A stretch of DNA of 64,000 nucleotides from Gemmatimonadaceae bacterium (GTDB taxonomy: Bacteria; Gemmatimonadota; Gemmatimonadetes; Gemmatimonadales; Gemmatimonadaceae): contig JANYHT010000048.1 of the NCBI GenBank assembly GCA_025358925.1, positions 17,331 through 81,330 on the forward strand, in the 5' to 3' direction. The notes under the pieces are model-generated. The model had not been told where the DNA came from. It saw nothing but the letters and a program-made list of their open reading frames with translations, and searched no databases. Numbering within the stretch: position 1 is the first letter of the stretch; the number at the start of each line of letters is the position of its first letter. Shown in pieces: positions 40,425-49,819 of the stretch. The translations under genes were made by a program, and so were the position numbers.

Positions 40425-41615
40425 CTACACTTTCTTCCCCGCCGCCACTGCCTCACCCGTCAGCGCACGAAACCGAAACGGCCACTGCACCGCTTGCCTG
40501 ACCTTCCTTCCCTCCTTTCGTGCGGGATTAAACCGCGCGTCCTGCACCGCCTTCTCAACCGCCGCACTAAACGCCGGATGCGAGCTGGAAATAATGCTGA
40601 AATGCTCCATCAATACACGCCCCATCGTGTCTACCACAAACTCGGCCAGCACGTCACCACCCGCGCGCAATCGCAATAGCGAATCCGGGTACGCGGGCTG
40701 CACAAATCCCACACTATCATGTCGGGCCTGAATATCCACTTGTTCGGCTGAGAAGACAGCCAGCTCTTCTACCATCACCGCGAGATCTGACGCCGCCGAA
40801 TTATTCTTGCGACGACGCGGCGTACCTTCGCCCTGTCGCGACCACACGAGAATGGCGCCGCACTGCTGCTTCAAGCTGAGCGACATAGTGAATTGCGCAG
40901 GAATACTCGCGAATCCCGAATACACTTCGATGGCTTCGACGGAGCCGGTGGAGAGCGCGTCAATATCAAATTCACTTGATCCAAGTGGCAGGCCGTCCAG
41001 CCATACGAGCGGCGGACATTTCGCACCGCGAAATCGTATCGCATTGCGCGTATTGCCCACGGCCGCGACACGCGCACCAGGAACGCGTCGAATGAGATCC
41101 GTCATCACCTGCGGCCGAACGGCATCGATGTCCGCGCGAGAGAAGTAATGCCCGCCACCAGACTTGTTGCGGCGATCGGACATGCCGCGCGTGGGGTCCC
41201 GCATGACGTTCATATTGGTCACCACCACCGTTGGCAAAATGACCTGCACACGAGCCAACGTCAGCACCACACGCGTCACGGTGCCCAATTGCACATCCAC
41301 TGACATCGTCATGGGCCGAAAGCCCAATCGGCGAACGGAAACGAATTCAAGGCCTTCGGTCATTCCCACCAATCGAAAACCACCGTCGTCTGACGTCACT
41401 GCGCGTAATCGCGTGCCATCAATCATCACGTCAGCGCCGGCGATAGCCATGCCCGCAGAGTCCCGGACGCTGCCGCTCACCACGGTGTTGATGCGCAGAT
41501 TGGCACTCGTCTGCGCAAATGCACTTTGCGACGCGCACACAACAAGCACGCCAACTGCGCGCAGGCGAAAGCGCTTCAACCGGCAACGTTGCAACACCAC
41601 AGAAAGAGTTTGCAT
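40425..41615 (-). CDS. Carboxypeptidase-regulatory / TonB-plug / TonB C-terminal fusion protein
   Basis: 396 residues. Signal peptide 1-34; a carboxypeptidase-regulatory-like beta domain at about 45-125 (VSGSVRDSAGMAIAGADVMI); a TonB-receptor plug-like domain at about 155-258 (IDAVRPQVMTDLIRRVPGAR, IRFRGAKCPPLVWLDG, VEAIEVYSGFASIPAQF, CGAILVWSR), with no beta-barrel after it; then a TonB C-terminal domain at about 307-385 (PAYPDSLLRLRAGGDVLAEF, SSSHPAFSAAVEKAVQ, RFNPARKEG). Barrel-less plug proteins occur in this phylum, but a TonB domain on one is unusual. Likely exported to the periplasm. ATG at 41615. Confidence 0.85.
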   Translation of the reverse strand: MQTLSVVLQRCRLKRFRLRAVGVLVVCASQSAFAQTSANLRINTVVSGSVRDSAGMAIAGADVMIDGTRLRAVTSDDGGFRLVGMTEGLEFVSVRRLGFRPMTMSVDVQLGTVTRVVLTLARVQVILPTVVVTNMNVMRDPTRGMSDRRNKSGGGHYFSRADIDAVRPQVMTDLIRRVPGARVAAVGNTRNAIRFRGAKCPPLVWLDGLPLGSSEFDIDALSTGSVEAIEVYSGFASIPAQFTMSLSLKQQCGAILVWSRQGEGTPRRRKNNSAASDLAVMVEELAVFSAEQVDIQARHDSVGFVQPAYPDSLLRLRAGGDVLAEFVVDTMGRVLMEHFSIISSSHPAFSAAVEKAVQDARFNPARKEGRKVRQAVQWPFRFRALTGEAVAAGKKV

Positions 41616-41776
41616 AACGCACTCAGCGAGAGCCCGCGCGGCTGCTGCCGCACGGAAAGGACCGCGCTCGACTACCCGGAAAATGTGTAACCACGTCACG
41701 CTGGGCGCGAGACTCATTGGCCACAACGTTGGTACGCAACTACAGTAGACTCCGCCATTCCGACAATTATTCCGCA

Positions 41777-41815
41777 TAAAGAAAACGGAAAAGCGGGAAC
41801 CCGAAGGCTCCCGCT
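41777..41815 (-). terminator. Intrinsic terminator after BIG2 lipoprotein gene
   Basis: On the minus strand AGCGGGAGCC and GGTTCCCGCT form a 10-bp stem (one G-U) around a UUCG tetraloop, followed by TTTTCCGTTTTCTTT. Confidence 0.9.
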
Positions 41816-41846
41816 CTGCCGCAACGAGCCCGAACGCATCCTCCAA

Positions 41847-43025
41847 CTACGGCGTGGTCACCGTTGCCGTCAACGTCACGTTCGCGTACGTCGTGAAGCC
41901 AAGAATCGAGATGCGCCAGAGACCCGGCACGACGTTGGCGGTAATGTTGCACGTCTCGTTTGGCCCGTCCACTTCAGACACGCACGTCGCCGCGGCAGCA
42001 CCTGGCGCGAACACGTTCAGGTCGGGATCCTGACCTGCTGCGCCGCGCAACGTCACATTCAGTGCGCGCGCGTCAGACGGCACGAGAATAAAGAAGTTGT
42101 ACGTGGAGTTGACCGGGCCGGCCACCACGATGCTGGTCCCGCTCACCAATTGATTGATCGTCGCTGTTGCCGTCTTGCCTTCACTCGTCGCCGTAATCGT
42201 CACCGAACCCGGGGTAAGCACGGTGACGAGCCCTGTCGCCGATACAGTCGCCACGGTCGCGGCCGAGGTGGTAAATGCAACGGTGCGACCCGTGATGAGC
42301 GTACCGTCGGCTGCGCGCAAGGTGGCCGTCAACTGCACGGTCGAACCTGTCGCTGCGGTTGACGCAATCGGTGTTAACGCCACTGTTGCAACGGGTGCAA
42401 GCGGTGCGACCGTCACGTTCACCGTGGCCGTCTTACCTTCGGTTACCAGTGAGACCGTGGCAGTGCCCGCCGCTACGCCGGTCAGCAAGCCGGTGTTGGA
42501 CACCGTCACCACTGATGGTGCCGACGATGTAAAAGTGAATGGACGACCGAGAATGAGACCACCGGTCGCGTCGGTCGTTGAATACACCAATTGCACGCTC
42601 TGGCCCGGCGGCAACACGCCACTGAGCGGTACAATGCTGACAGTCGAGATTGGCGAACTGCCAACAATCGCGGCGAAACCACTGACATTGTCCACGCTCG
42701 CAAAGATCGACGTTGACCCAGCTTTGAGCACGGTGACCAAGCCGGTCGCCGAGACGGTGGCAATGGTGGGTTCGGCCGAGGACCACACAAAGTTTTTGCC
42801 CGACACCGCGCCGCCCGCGACATCGAATGCCGATGCAGCAAGCTGCTGGGTGGCGCCAATGCGCAAGTCGGTGACACGCGGCGTGACCGCAATGCTTGAG
42901 ACAGAACTTGCCGGTTCAGTGGTCTTGTCGCTGCATGCGCTCAGCGCAAAGAGTGCGCTCGCCAACCCAAGCAGTGGCGCACCAGACAACCGACGGCGTG
43001 ACGGAAACGAAAGGAAAGTGGACAT
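41847..43025 (-). CDS. BIG2 Ig-like repeat surface lipoprotein
   Basis: 392 residues. A lipobox (LASALFALSAC) is followed by three bacterial Ig-like (BIG2) repeats of about 85 residues, each with the hallmark ATVSATGLVTVL or VVTVSNTGLLTGV strand (around residues 95, 175 and 255). The C-terminal domain (SGTSIVVAGPVNSTYNFFIL onward) resembles a pre-peptidase C-terminal or lectin-like sandwich with two Cys. The repeat pattern suggests an adhesin or a surface spacer. The gene is followed by a clear terminator. Confidence 0.87.
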   Translation of the reverse strand: MSTFLSFPSRRRLSGAPLLGLASALFALSACSDKTTEPASSVSSIAVTPRVTDLRIGATQQLAASAFDVAGGAVSGKNFVWSSAEPTIATVSATGLVTVLKAGSTSIFASVDNVSGFAAIVGSSPISTVSIVPLSGVLPPGQSVQLVYSTTDATGGLILGRPFTFTSSAPSVVTVSNTGLLTGVAAGTATVSLVTEGKTATVNVTVAPLAPVATVALTPIASTAATGSTVQLTATLRAADGTLITGRTVAFTTSAATVATVSATGLVTVLTPGSVTITATSEGKTATATINQLVSGTSIVVAGPVNSTYNFFILVPSDARALNVTLRGAAGQDPDLNVFAPGAAAATCVSEVDGPNETCNITANVVPGLWRISILGFTTYANVTLTATVTTP

Positions 43026-43196
43026 TCTGTCCCGAGGTGGAGTGTTGCGATAATGAATTCGTGATTCTTACAACTCACAATAGAAGCAACGTGCCCGCGT
43101 CGCGCCAGAGAGCGGCCGATGGAACCGTGCATGGCCGGGCGCTCGGCGTCGCGATACGTTCCGAAAACGCTTTCCCATCTCCCAACATCGCTCGCC

Positions 43197-44273
43197 ATGC
43201 CCGCAGCACCACGCAGCCGTCGCTCGCACGTCAGACACGCCGCTGTTGCGCTCGCCATCTTCGGCCCACTCCACGTCGGCGCGCAAGCGTTTGCGCCAGC
43301 GCTGCGTGTGACGGAACAGGAGAGTGGGACCAAACAGCTCATCCAAGCCGTGCACGCCGTGAATGATCGCGTGGTGTGGGCATCGGGACACGGCGGCGTC
43401 GTGCTGCGTACGCTCGACGGCGGCGATCACTGGAGCACCGTCGCAACACCCAGCGGCGATACGCTTGAGTATCGCGACGTACACGCCGCGAGCGCAGACA
43501 CCGCGTGGATTTTGTCCGCCGGTGCTGGCACCAAGTCGCGGATCTATCACACGACCAACGGTGGCGTGACGTGGACACTCCAATTTACGAATCGCGATAC
43601 GTTGGCGTTCTATGATTGTCTCACGTTTCTCGACGCCAAGCGCGGCATCGCCTTTAGTGATGCCTCAGCCGGACGCACCCTCATCTTGCGTACCGACAAT
43701 GCGGGCACGTCGTGGTCGTTGTTGGCACCAAGCGCCGTACCAGTGCCGCTCGTCGGCGAAGGGGCGTTTGCATCAAGCGGATTGTGTGTCGCGCACAGTA
43801 GCGCAACGCATGTTTTTATTGCGACTGGCTCACCAAGGGCACGCTTGTTTCGCAGCACCGATGCAGGACTGACATGGCGCGCATCGGAGACACCGTTCGT
43901 CCGCGGAAAGGTTGCGGGACTCACGGGGCTCGCGTTTCGTGACGGCATGCACGGTATAGCGACGGCGGCGGACATCAGTGGTTTGCGCATTGACACATCA
44001 AGCGCAGTTGTCGGCGTCACAGATGACGGCGGCGCCACGTGGACCTTGCGCCCGCGACCGCCACTTCCAGGCGCGCTGTCCGGTGTCGCATGGGTGCCGG
44101 GTGAAGGCACGCAAACCGCCGTCGTTGTTGGATTCGGTGGCGCGTTCGTTACCAGTGATGGTGCGAAAACATGGCGCACGATCAGCGATCAAATTTTTAC
44201 CGGCGTTGACGCGGCTGGACATCGCGCGTGGATGGCCGGCGGTGGTGGTCGCATCACGCGACTTGATTGGTAA
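43197..44273 (+). CDS. YCF48/BNR-type beta-propeller protein, exported
   Basis: 358 residues with an N-terminal signal-like segment (HAAVALAIFGPLHVGAQA) and a sialidase-like or YCF48 (photosystem II assembly factor) type propeller of repeats: GHGGVVLRTLDGGDHWSTV, IYHTTNGGVTWTLQF, LILRTDNAGTSWSLL, LFRSTDAGLTWRAS, VGVTDDGGATWTLR and FVTSDGAKTWRTI. In non-phototrophs such proteins are stand-alone exported propellers of unknown function. The ATG at 43197 is my choice; an upstream in-frame ATG at 43119 is possible. Confidence 0.87.
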   Translation: MPAAPRSRRSHVRHAAVALAIFGPLHVGAQAFAPALRVTEQESGTKQLIQAVHAVNDRVVWASGHGGVVLRTLDGGDHWSTVATPSGDTLEYRDVHAASADTAWILSAGAGTKSRIYHTTNGGVTWTLQFTNRDTLAFYDCLTFLDAKRGIAFSDASAGRTLILRTDNAGTSWSLLAPSAVPVPLVGEGAFASSGLCVAHSSATHVFIATGSPRARLFRSTDAGLTWRASETPFVRGKVAGLTGLAFRDGMHGIATAADISGLRIDTSSAVVGVTDDGGATWTLRPRPPLPGALSGVAWVPGEGTQTAVVVGFGGAFVTSDGAKTWRTISDQIFTGVDAAGHRAWMAGGGGRITRLDW

Positions 44274-44306
44274 TCCCGTTTCGTTCACCATTTTTAGAAA
44301 AACGCT

Positions 44307-46034
44307 ATGCGTCTATCTCGCGCCCATCTTCCGTCACTCGCCTTCTTTGCTGCGACAATACTCGTCGCTGCGTGCGCTGGCGATAAGCCGGCCCTCCAAG
44401 ACGTCACATCGACAAATCCCGATAGCTCCATGCTCGCTCCTGCACTCGCCGCCATCACAACCGACGGCCTGCTCGCACACACGAAAGCATTGAGCGACGA
44501 CTCGCTCGAGGGCCGAGGTCCAGCAACGCCGGGCGAAGATAAAACCATTCGCTATCTCGCTGATCAATTCAAGCAGTTGGGGCTGACATCGGGCAATCCC
44601 GACGGCTCGTATTTACAGGATGTCGCGCTGCGCGGATTTACTTCGCATCCCGAAGCCTCGGTCATGATTGGTAGTCGCGTGATCCCAATGTCGTTTCCGT
44701 CCGACTACATGGCCATCTCGCGTCGTGATGTCCCGGTGGTTGACGTAAACGCCGAGCTGGTGTTTGTCGGCTATGGCGTTGTCGCTCCGGAATACGGATG
44801 GGACGATTACAAAGGCGTGGACGTGAAAGGCAAGATCATCGTCATGCTGATCAACGATCCGGCCGTTCCCGACGCAAAAGATTCGACCAAACTCGATGCC
44901 GCGATGTTCAAGGGCAATGCGATGACATACTACGGACGCTGGACGTACAAATACGAAATTGCGTCAGCGAAGGGGGCGGCTGGCGCGATCATCATTCACG
45001 AGACAGGCCCGGCGGGCTATCCGTACCAAGCGATCAGCGGCGTTGCGCGAGAAAACTTCGATGTCGTGTCACTCGACGGCAACAAGACACGCACGCAGTT
45101 CGAAGCGTGGATCACGCAGCTGAAAGCAGAAGAACTTCTCACGGCTGCGGGAAAGAATTTCGCCACACTCAAAGCGGCCGCACGGCGCAAAGATTTCACG
45201 CCCGTGCCACTCGGCGCCATTGGCAAGTTTCATCTGCGCATTGATTCGCGTGTGGTGAAGTCACACAATGTGGTGGCCACCATTGAAGGCTCGGACCCGG
45301 CGCGCAAAAACGAATATGTACTCTACACCGCGCATTGGGATCACTTTGGACGCGACACTGCGTTGAAAGGCGATCAAATTTTTAACGGCGCATTGGACAA
45401 TGCCTCGGGGTGCGCATCGATTCTGGAAATTGCGAAAGCATTTACCAAACTGCCGACGCGCTCGGCACGCTCCATCATGTTTATTGCGCTCACCGGCGAA
45501 GAAAAGGGTCTCGTCGGCGCGAAATATTTTGCCGAGCATCCGCTCGTGCCGTTGAATAAGGTGTTGGCGGACATCAACATTGACGAATTCAATCAATGGG
45601 GACGCACGAAAGATTTAGTCGTCGTGGGCTTTGGTAATTCAACGCTCGACGGCATTCTGGCCGACGTGATTAAGCCGAGCGGTCGTGTGCTGGCGGCTGA
45701 TCCCGAACCAGAGAAAGGGTTTTTCTTTCGCTCTGATCATTTTGAATTTGCGAAGAAAGGCGTGCCGTCGCTGTTCGTCAACGCGGGCACGCAATTCATT
45801 GGCAAGGATTCAACGTACGGCAAAACGAAGCGCGACGAATATACGTCGAAGGACTACCACCAACCGAGCGACGAAGTAAAACCCGATTGGGATTTGACCG
45901 GCGCGGTGGACGATATGCGGGCGCTCTTTCAGGTGGGATGGCGTGTGGCTGGTGCGGAGGCGTGGCCGCGCTGGAGTGACGGCACGGAGTTCAAGGCTCG
46001 ACGCGATTCGTCGCTGATGGTGATCAAGAAGTAA
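44307..46034 (+). CDS. M28-family peptidase lipoprotein with PA domain
   Basis: 575 residues. A lipobox (TILVAACAGD) suggests an outer-membrane or periplasmic lipoprotein. A PA domain (ELVFVGYGVVAPEYGWDDYK) sits inside; the M28 catalytic motifs are YTAHWDHFGRD, LDNASGCASILEIAKAF, GEEKGLVGAKYFAEHPLV, INIDEF and FFFRSDHFEFA with DYHQPSDE. All zinc ligands look present. ATG at 44307, 34 bp after the propeller gene. This is the second M28 peptidase in the window, and it differs from the Gly-rich one. Confidence 0.92.
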   Translation: MRLSRAHLPSLAFFAATILVAACAGDKPALQDVTSTNPDSSMLAPALAAITTDGLLAHTKALSDDSLEGRGPATPGEDKTIRYLADQFKQLGLTSGNPDGSYLQDVALRGFTSHPEASVMIGSRVIPMSFPSDYMAISRRDVPVVDVNAELVFVGYGVVAPEYGWDDYKGVDVKGKIIVMLINDPAVPDAKDSTKLDAAMFKGNAMTYYGRWTYKYEIASAKGAAGAIIIHETGPAGYPYQAISGVARENFDVVSLDGNKTRTQFEAWITQLKAEELLTAAGKNFATLKAAARRKDFTPVPLGAIGKFHLRIDSRVVKSHNVVATIEGSDPARKNEYVLYTAHWDHFGRDTALKGDQIFNGALDNASGCASILEIAKAFTKLPTRSARSIMFIALTGEEKGLVGAKYFAEHPLVPLNKVLADINIDEFNQWGRTKDLVVVGFGNSTLDGILADVIKPSGRVLAADPEPEKGFFFRSDHFEFAKKGVPSLFVNAGTQFIGKDSTYGKTKRDEYTSKDYHQPSDEVKPDWDLTGAVDDMRALFQVGWRVAGAEAWPRWSDGTEFKARRDSSLMVIKK

Positions 46035-46114
46035 CACGTCAAGCCCGTTGACCGCGGCCAGCCACGCGGTCAGATTCACAATCTGGCCGACCCACGGTGT
46101 GTGGCAGAGCTAGA

Positions 46115-46203
46115 GGAGGGATGGCCGAGAGGCTGAAGGCACCGGTTTGCTAAACCGGCATAGGGAGCAATCTCTATCGCGGGTTCGAATCCCGCTTCCT
46201 CCG
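46115..46203 (+). tRNA. tRNA-Ser (GCU)
   Basis: 89 bases. Acceptor GGAGGGA/TTCCTCC, anticodon GCT in TTGCTAA, long variable arm (CATAGGGAGCAATCTCTATC), T arm GCGGGTTCGAATCCCGC. CCA not encoded. Confidence 0.95.
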
Positions 46204-46316
46204 CTCCGCGGGTTCGCTGCTCTGTCGGCGGGCCCGCGTTGTCGTTTTACGAGTTCCGATTTCCTGATGTACGAGTCTTGATCGTTCTCCCTGACCTACC
46301 GGTCCGGTTTCGTCAT

Positions 46317-47780
46317 ATGACGTCTGCTTCGCAGCGCCCTCGTGTGCGCTTTGCTCCATCGCCCACTGGTTTTTTGCATGTGGGTGGCGCGCGTACCGCG
46401 CTTTTCAACTGGTTATACGCGCGCAAATTGGGCGGCGATTTTCTGCTGCGCATCGAAGATACTGATCGACAGCGCAGCACCGACGAGAGCACCCGTGCAA
46501 TCTTCCAAGGCCTTGAATGGCTCGGCCTCAATTGGGATGAGGAGGTCGTGCATCAAGGCGCGAATCTCGCGCAACATCAACGTGATGCGCAGCGTTTGCT
46601 CGATGTGGGCGCGGCCTATCGGGACTTCACTCCACTCGCTGAAATCGAACGATTGCGCAATGATGCGGAATCTCGCGGACTCGCGTTTCGTTTTGATCGA
46701 CGGATGGCATTGATCAGCGCGTCCGAAGAGGCTGGAAAGCTGGTGCACGGTGAGCCGTACGCGATTCGATTCAAGGTGCCCGAAGGCAGCACCGAGTGGA
46801 ACGATCTTGTGCACGAGCGCATCGTGTTTCCAAATGCGGACATCGAAGACTTTGTCGTGTTGCGCTCCGACGGCACGCCAGTGTACAACATGGCCGTCGT
46901 GTCGGACGATATTGCGATGCGCATTACAACGGTGATGCGCGGCGACGATCATATCTCTAATACGCCTAAACAAATTCTGCTCTATCGCGCGCTCGGCGCC
47001 GAGGTGCCGCAGTTTGCACACGTGCCGATGATTCATGGGCCTGATGGCAAAAAGCTATCAAAGCGCCACGGAGCAACCGCCGTGGGCGACTATCAGTATC
47101 AAGGGTTGTTGCCGGGCGCGATGCTCAATTTTCTCGCGCTATTAGGATGGTCGCCGGGTGACGACACCGAAGTGATGACGATGGACGAACTCATCGCCAA
47201 GTTTGACGTTCATGGGCTGCAAAAGAAGGCCGGCATTTTTGACACAAAGAAATTGGAGTGGATGAACGGACAACATCTCGCGAAAATTTCGTTGGACGAG
47301 TTGGAGCCGTTCGTGACACCCGCATTTGAGCGCGCCGGCTTAGCCACGGCGGCTGAATTGCACGCGCGTCACGATTGGTATTTCGGATTACTCGAACTGT
47401 TGCGCGTGCGTGCGCGTACGACCGACGAAATCGCGACACTGGCCGCGCATTTTTTTCGCGATTCGGTGGAGTACGATCCCGAAGCGATGGGCAAGCAGTG
47501 GCGGGATGTTGCGGCGACCGCGGATATTCTGCAGGCCACACGAGATCGCCTGGCATCCCTTCCGGAGTGGGATGCACACACGATGGAAGACGCACTGCGG
47601 AAACTAGCGGAAGAGCGAGAAATTTCCGGCGGTAAAATTTTTCAGCCGCTGCGTGTTGCGCTGACGGGATTAACGGTGAGCCCGGGTATTTTTGATGTGC
47701 TGTTGTATGTCGGGCGAGAGCGATCGCTTGGGCGACTGGATGCGGCGGTGGCGTACTTGTCGCAGGACGCGGGGACGTAG
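46317..47780 (+). CDS. gltX: Glutamate--tRNA ligase
   Basis: 487 residues, class I. The HIGH-like motif is in APSPTGFLHVGGARTALFNW, then LLRIEDTDRQRST, YAIRFKVPEGST, PVYNMAVVSDDIAMRIT and VMRGDDHISNTP, and KLSKRHGATAV (KMSKS loop). The C-terminal all-helical anticodon domain is complete. It could be a discriminating GluRS or a non-discriminating GluRS; GatCAB is not in view. ATG at 46317. Confidence 0.96.
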   Translation: MTSASQRPRVRFAPSPTGFLHVGGARTALFNWLYARKLGGDFLLRIEDTDRQRSTDESTRAIFQGLEWLGLNWDEEVVHQGANLAQHQRDAQRLLDVGAAYRDFTPLAEIERLRNDAESRGLAFRFDRRMALISASEEAGKLVHGEPYAIRFKVPEGSTEWNDLVHERIVFPNADIEDFVVLRSDGTPVYNMAVVSDDIAMRITTVMRGDDHISNTPKQILLYRALGAEVPQFAHVPMIHGPDGKKLSKRHGATAVGDYQYQGLLPGAMLNFLALLGWSPGDDTEVMTMDELIAKFDVHGLQKKAGIFDTKKLEWMNGQHLAKISLDELEPFVTPAFERAGLATAAELHARHDWYFGLLELLRVRARTTDEIATLAAHFFRDSVEYDPEAMGKQWRDVAATADILQATRDRLASLPEWDAHTMEDALRKLAEEREISGGKIFQPLRVALTGLTVSPGIFDVLLYVGRERSLGRLDAAVAYLSQDAGT

Positions 47781-48091
47781 CGGGGATAGACGGAACGGAT
47801 AACGCATACTGTGCGTGAGCCGGAGCGACTTGACGAGGAGGAGCCAGGGTGGAGTCAACCGCGAACTCGAATCCGTTGATCATCGACAATCCACAGTCGA
47901 CCAACGAGAGATTCACGTTCGAGGTCGAGCGTGACGACACCTCGGCCTTCCAGTTGAATGATCGCACCGAGTTCCCGATCTGGCGTACTCCAAAAATTCC
48001 CGAAAGACCCCTATTTAATACGACTTGTCGTTGATCGAGCTTCAAATTCAAAAGAATGGTACAGAATGATCAAACTCGGTGAATCCGTTCG
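47781..48091. other. Intergenic stretch with no supported gene
   Basis: About 310 bases between gltX (plus) and the Pro-rich membrane protein gene (minus). A 61-codon plus-strand frame begins at a GTG at 47849 behind GAGGAGGAG, but it has no family likeness and an odd composition. No tRNA or hairpin with a T-run was found. Confidence 0.5.
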
Positions 48092-49111
48092 TCAGTTCCC
48101 CTGCGGCTTGGCCACAACCGTCGACGCATCTGGCGCGCGCAACCTATCCCGACGCTCTTTCTCACGACGTTCGCGCAACTCAGTCACGAGCTTCCGAAAA
48201 TCCTGTTCGCCTAACGTACGATCAGCCATGCGCATAATGTCCTCGCGCGCCAACGATAGGCGCCGATCACGATCGGTCGCCGTCGGATTACCCGACATCG
48301 CTACCTGCGCATTGAGCGGCAACAGTGCGAGCAGCGCATTCGGAATGACGACCTTTCCTAGACGAATACCTTTGCTGTCCCAGCCCCATTTGTCGCCATT
48401 TTTGTCCGTCTTGGTCCAATCGCCCGGTGCCTTCGCATAGCGTCCTTGCGCGCGCGCAATTGCGTCAAGCGAATCTGCGGCCGACGAGATGGCAAACGAA
48501 ATAATGCTATCTAAACGTTGCGTGCCATTGCGGCCCGGCGCTGGAGCACCGCCACTGCCAATGGGTCCGCGCCAAATGCGCGCATCCGTGTATCCCGGCA
48601 TCACGCCGCGCAAATTCGGATCGAGCGCACCAACACCATTGCCAGCACCGCCACCACCGCTTCCCGTGTCCGCACGTGCAGACGTCGTTGAGACCGCAGG
48701 CGGCGTTTCTACCGGCACGCCCACGGTTGGCGTTTCTGATGGTGCCTGAAGGCGCGGTGGCGTCTGCGCGGCTGGCTTAGGCGGCGTTGGAAGGGGCGTA
48801 CTGGCGACCACCGTTGGCGCACGCGGTGTGACGTACGAGATGCGCTCTTCACGCGGCTCGGTGGATTTGTCTAATCCTAAAAAACCAGCGAGACCATGTC
48901 CAAACGTGAGCAACTGCAAACAGGCGACACCAATCGCGATGTGCAGTGCAACGGCAATCGACACCGCGCGCGTGGACCGCCCTTCACGTTTCGGCTCACC
49001 GCCCTGTTTCGCCCGCGCCGAGAGCGCTCGACGCCCACGCTTGGCGATTGACTCACCCGATGCGTTGGGTGCGTCAGAATCGATGCGTGGAGGCGTTGGC
49101 GTTGATGGCAT
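48092..49111 (-). CDS. Single-TM, Pro-rich periplasmic protein (TonB-like architecture, no TonB domain)
   Basis: 339 residues. A basic cytoplasmic N-terminus (KRGRRALSARAKQGGEPKRE), one TM helix at about residues 47-65 (RAVSIAVALHIAIGVACLQL), then a Pro/Thr-rich linker (PLPTPPKPAAQTPPRLQAPS), a Gly-rich segment and a charged C-terminal domain (EQDFRKLVTELRERREKERR). The layout is like TonB/TolA, but no TonB C-terminal signature is seen. It ends the eight-gene minus-strand series. Role unknown; an energy-transducer-like or envelope-spanning role is a guess. Confidence 0.75.
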   Translation of the reverse strand: MPSTPTPPRIDSDAPNASGESIAKRGRRALSARAKQGGEPKREGRSTRAVSIAVALHIAIGVACLQLLTFGHGLAGFLGLDKSTEPREERISYVTPRAPTVVASTPLPTPPKPAAQTPPRLQAPSETPTVGVPVETPPAVSTTSARADTGSGGGGAGNGVGALDPNLRGVMPGYTDARIWRGPIGSGGAPAPGRNGTQRLDSIISFAISSAADSLDAIARAQGRYAKAPGDWTKTDKNGDKWGWDSKGIRLGKVVIPNALLALLPLNAQVAMSGNPTATDRDRRLSLAREDIMRMADRTLGEQDFRKLVTELRERREKERRDRLRAPDASTVVAKPQGN

Positions 49112-49180
49112 TCCGCGATGCTGTACCCGAGCGGCTCGACAGTGTGCCGGACTGCTCGAGATTCGGTGGGACGAACGCTG

Positions 49181-49798
49181 CTATCTACCTGCGACGACGG
49201 GGTTTGACACGCTGCTCAGACCAACAAGTTCAACTTCCACCACATCACCCGGATGCAACTGTTTTGTACCCGCTGGCGTGCCTGTGGCAACCACGTCGCC
49301 CGCTTCGAGTGTGATGAACTGAGAAATGTAGGCCAAGAGCGTCGGAATGTCGAAAACCATGTCGGCGGCGGTGGCCCGTTGACACTCCACGCCATTGAGA
49401 CGTGTGACCACGGTGATGGAAGCCAAGTTTGCCGGAACGGCGGCCGGCTCGCCGAGCGGAAGAAAGGTGTCCATTCCTTTGGCTCGCGCCCACTGCCCAT
49501 CGGTCTTCTGTAAATCGCGCGCGGTGACGTCGTTCAACGCAACGACGTGCGTGAGTGCCGCTATCGCTTCGGCCTGCGTCGCTTTGCGCAGACGACGGCC
49601 GAGCACGAGTCCAATTTCGCCTTCGAACTCAACGTGCGTTGAGACCGTTGGCAACACAATATTCTCACCCCGGCGAATGATCGACGACGGCGGTTTGAGA
49701 AACAACATCGGTTCGGAGGGGACATCGCTGCCCATCTCGCGCGCGTGTTCACGATAGTTGCGGCCCACACAAACGATCTTGCTTGGAGAAAGTGGCAT
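49181..49798 (-). CDS. Fumarylacetoacetate hydrolase (FAH) family protein
   Basis: 205 residues, a single FAH domain. The metal and active-site blocks are IVCVGRNYREHAREMG, HVEFEGEIGLVLGRR (metal Glu pair), NDVTARDLQK, and GDVVATGTPAGTKQL. The family includes acylpyruvases, oxaloacetate tautomerase/decarboxylase-like enzymes and 2-keto-diacid hydratases; I cannot choose. It follows the JAB-helicase gene by 21 bp. Confidence 0.92.
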   Translation of the reverse strand: MPLSPSKIVCVGRNYREHAREMGSDVPSEPMLFLKPPSSIIRRGENIVLPTVSTHVEFEGEIGLVLGRRLRKATQAEAIAALTHVVALNDVTARDLQKTDGQWARAKGMDTFLPLGEPAAVPANLASITVVTRLNGVECQRATAADMVFDIPTLLAYISQFITLEAGDVVATGTPAGTKQLHPGDVVEVELVGLSSVSNPVVAGR

Positions 49799-49819
49799 AC
49801 CCTGATGTGCGAAGGTGAG

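Noticed and set aside
46048..46076. Possible TTGACC promoter before tRNA-Ser(GCU)
   Set aside because: The -10 element is poor and the sequence overlaps a hairpin, so I do not report it as a feature.
47849..48034. Small gene encoding 61 residues
   Set aside because: A ribosome-like site is present, but there is no homology or conserved motif that I can see.
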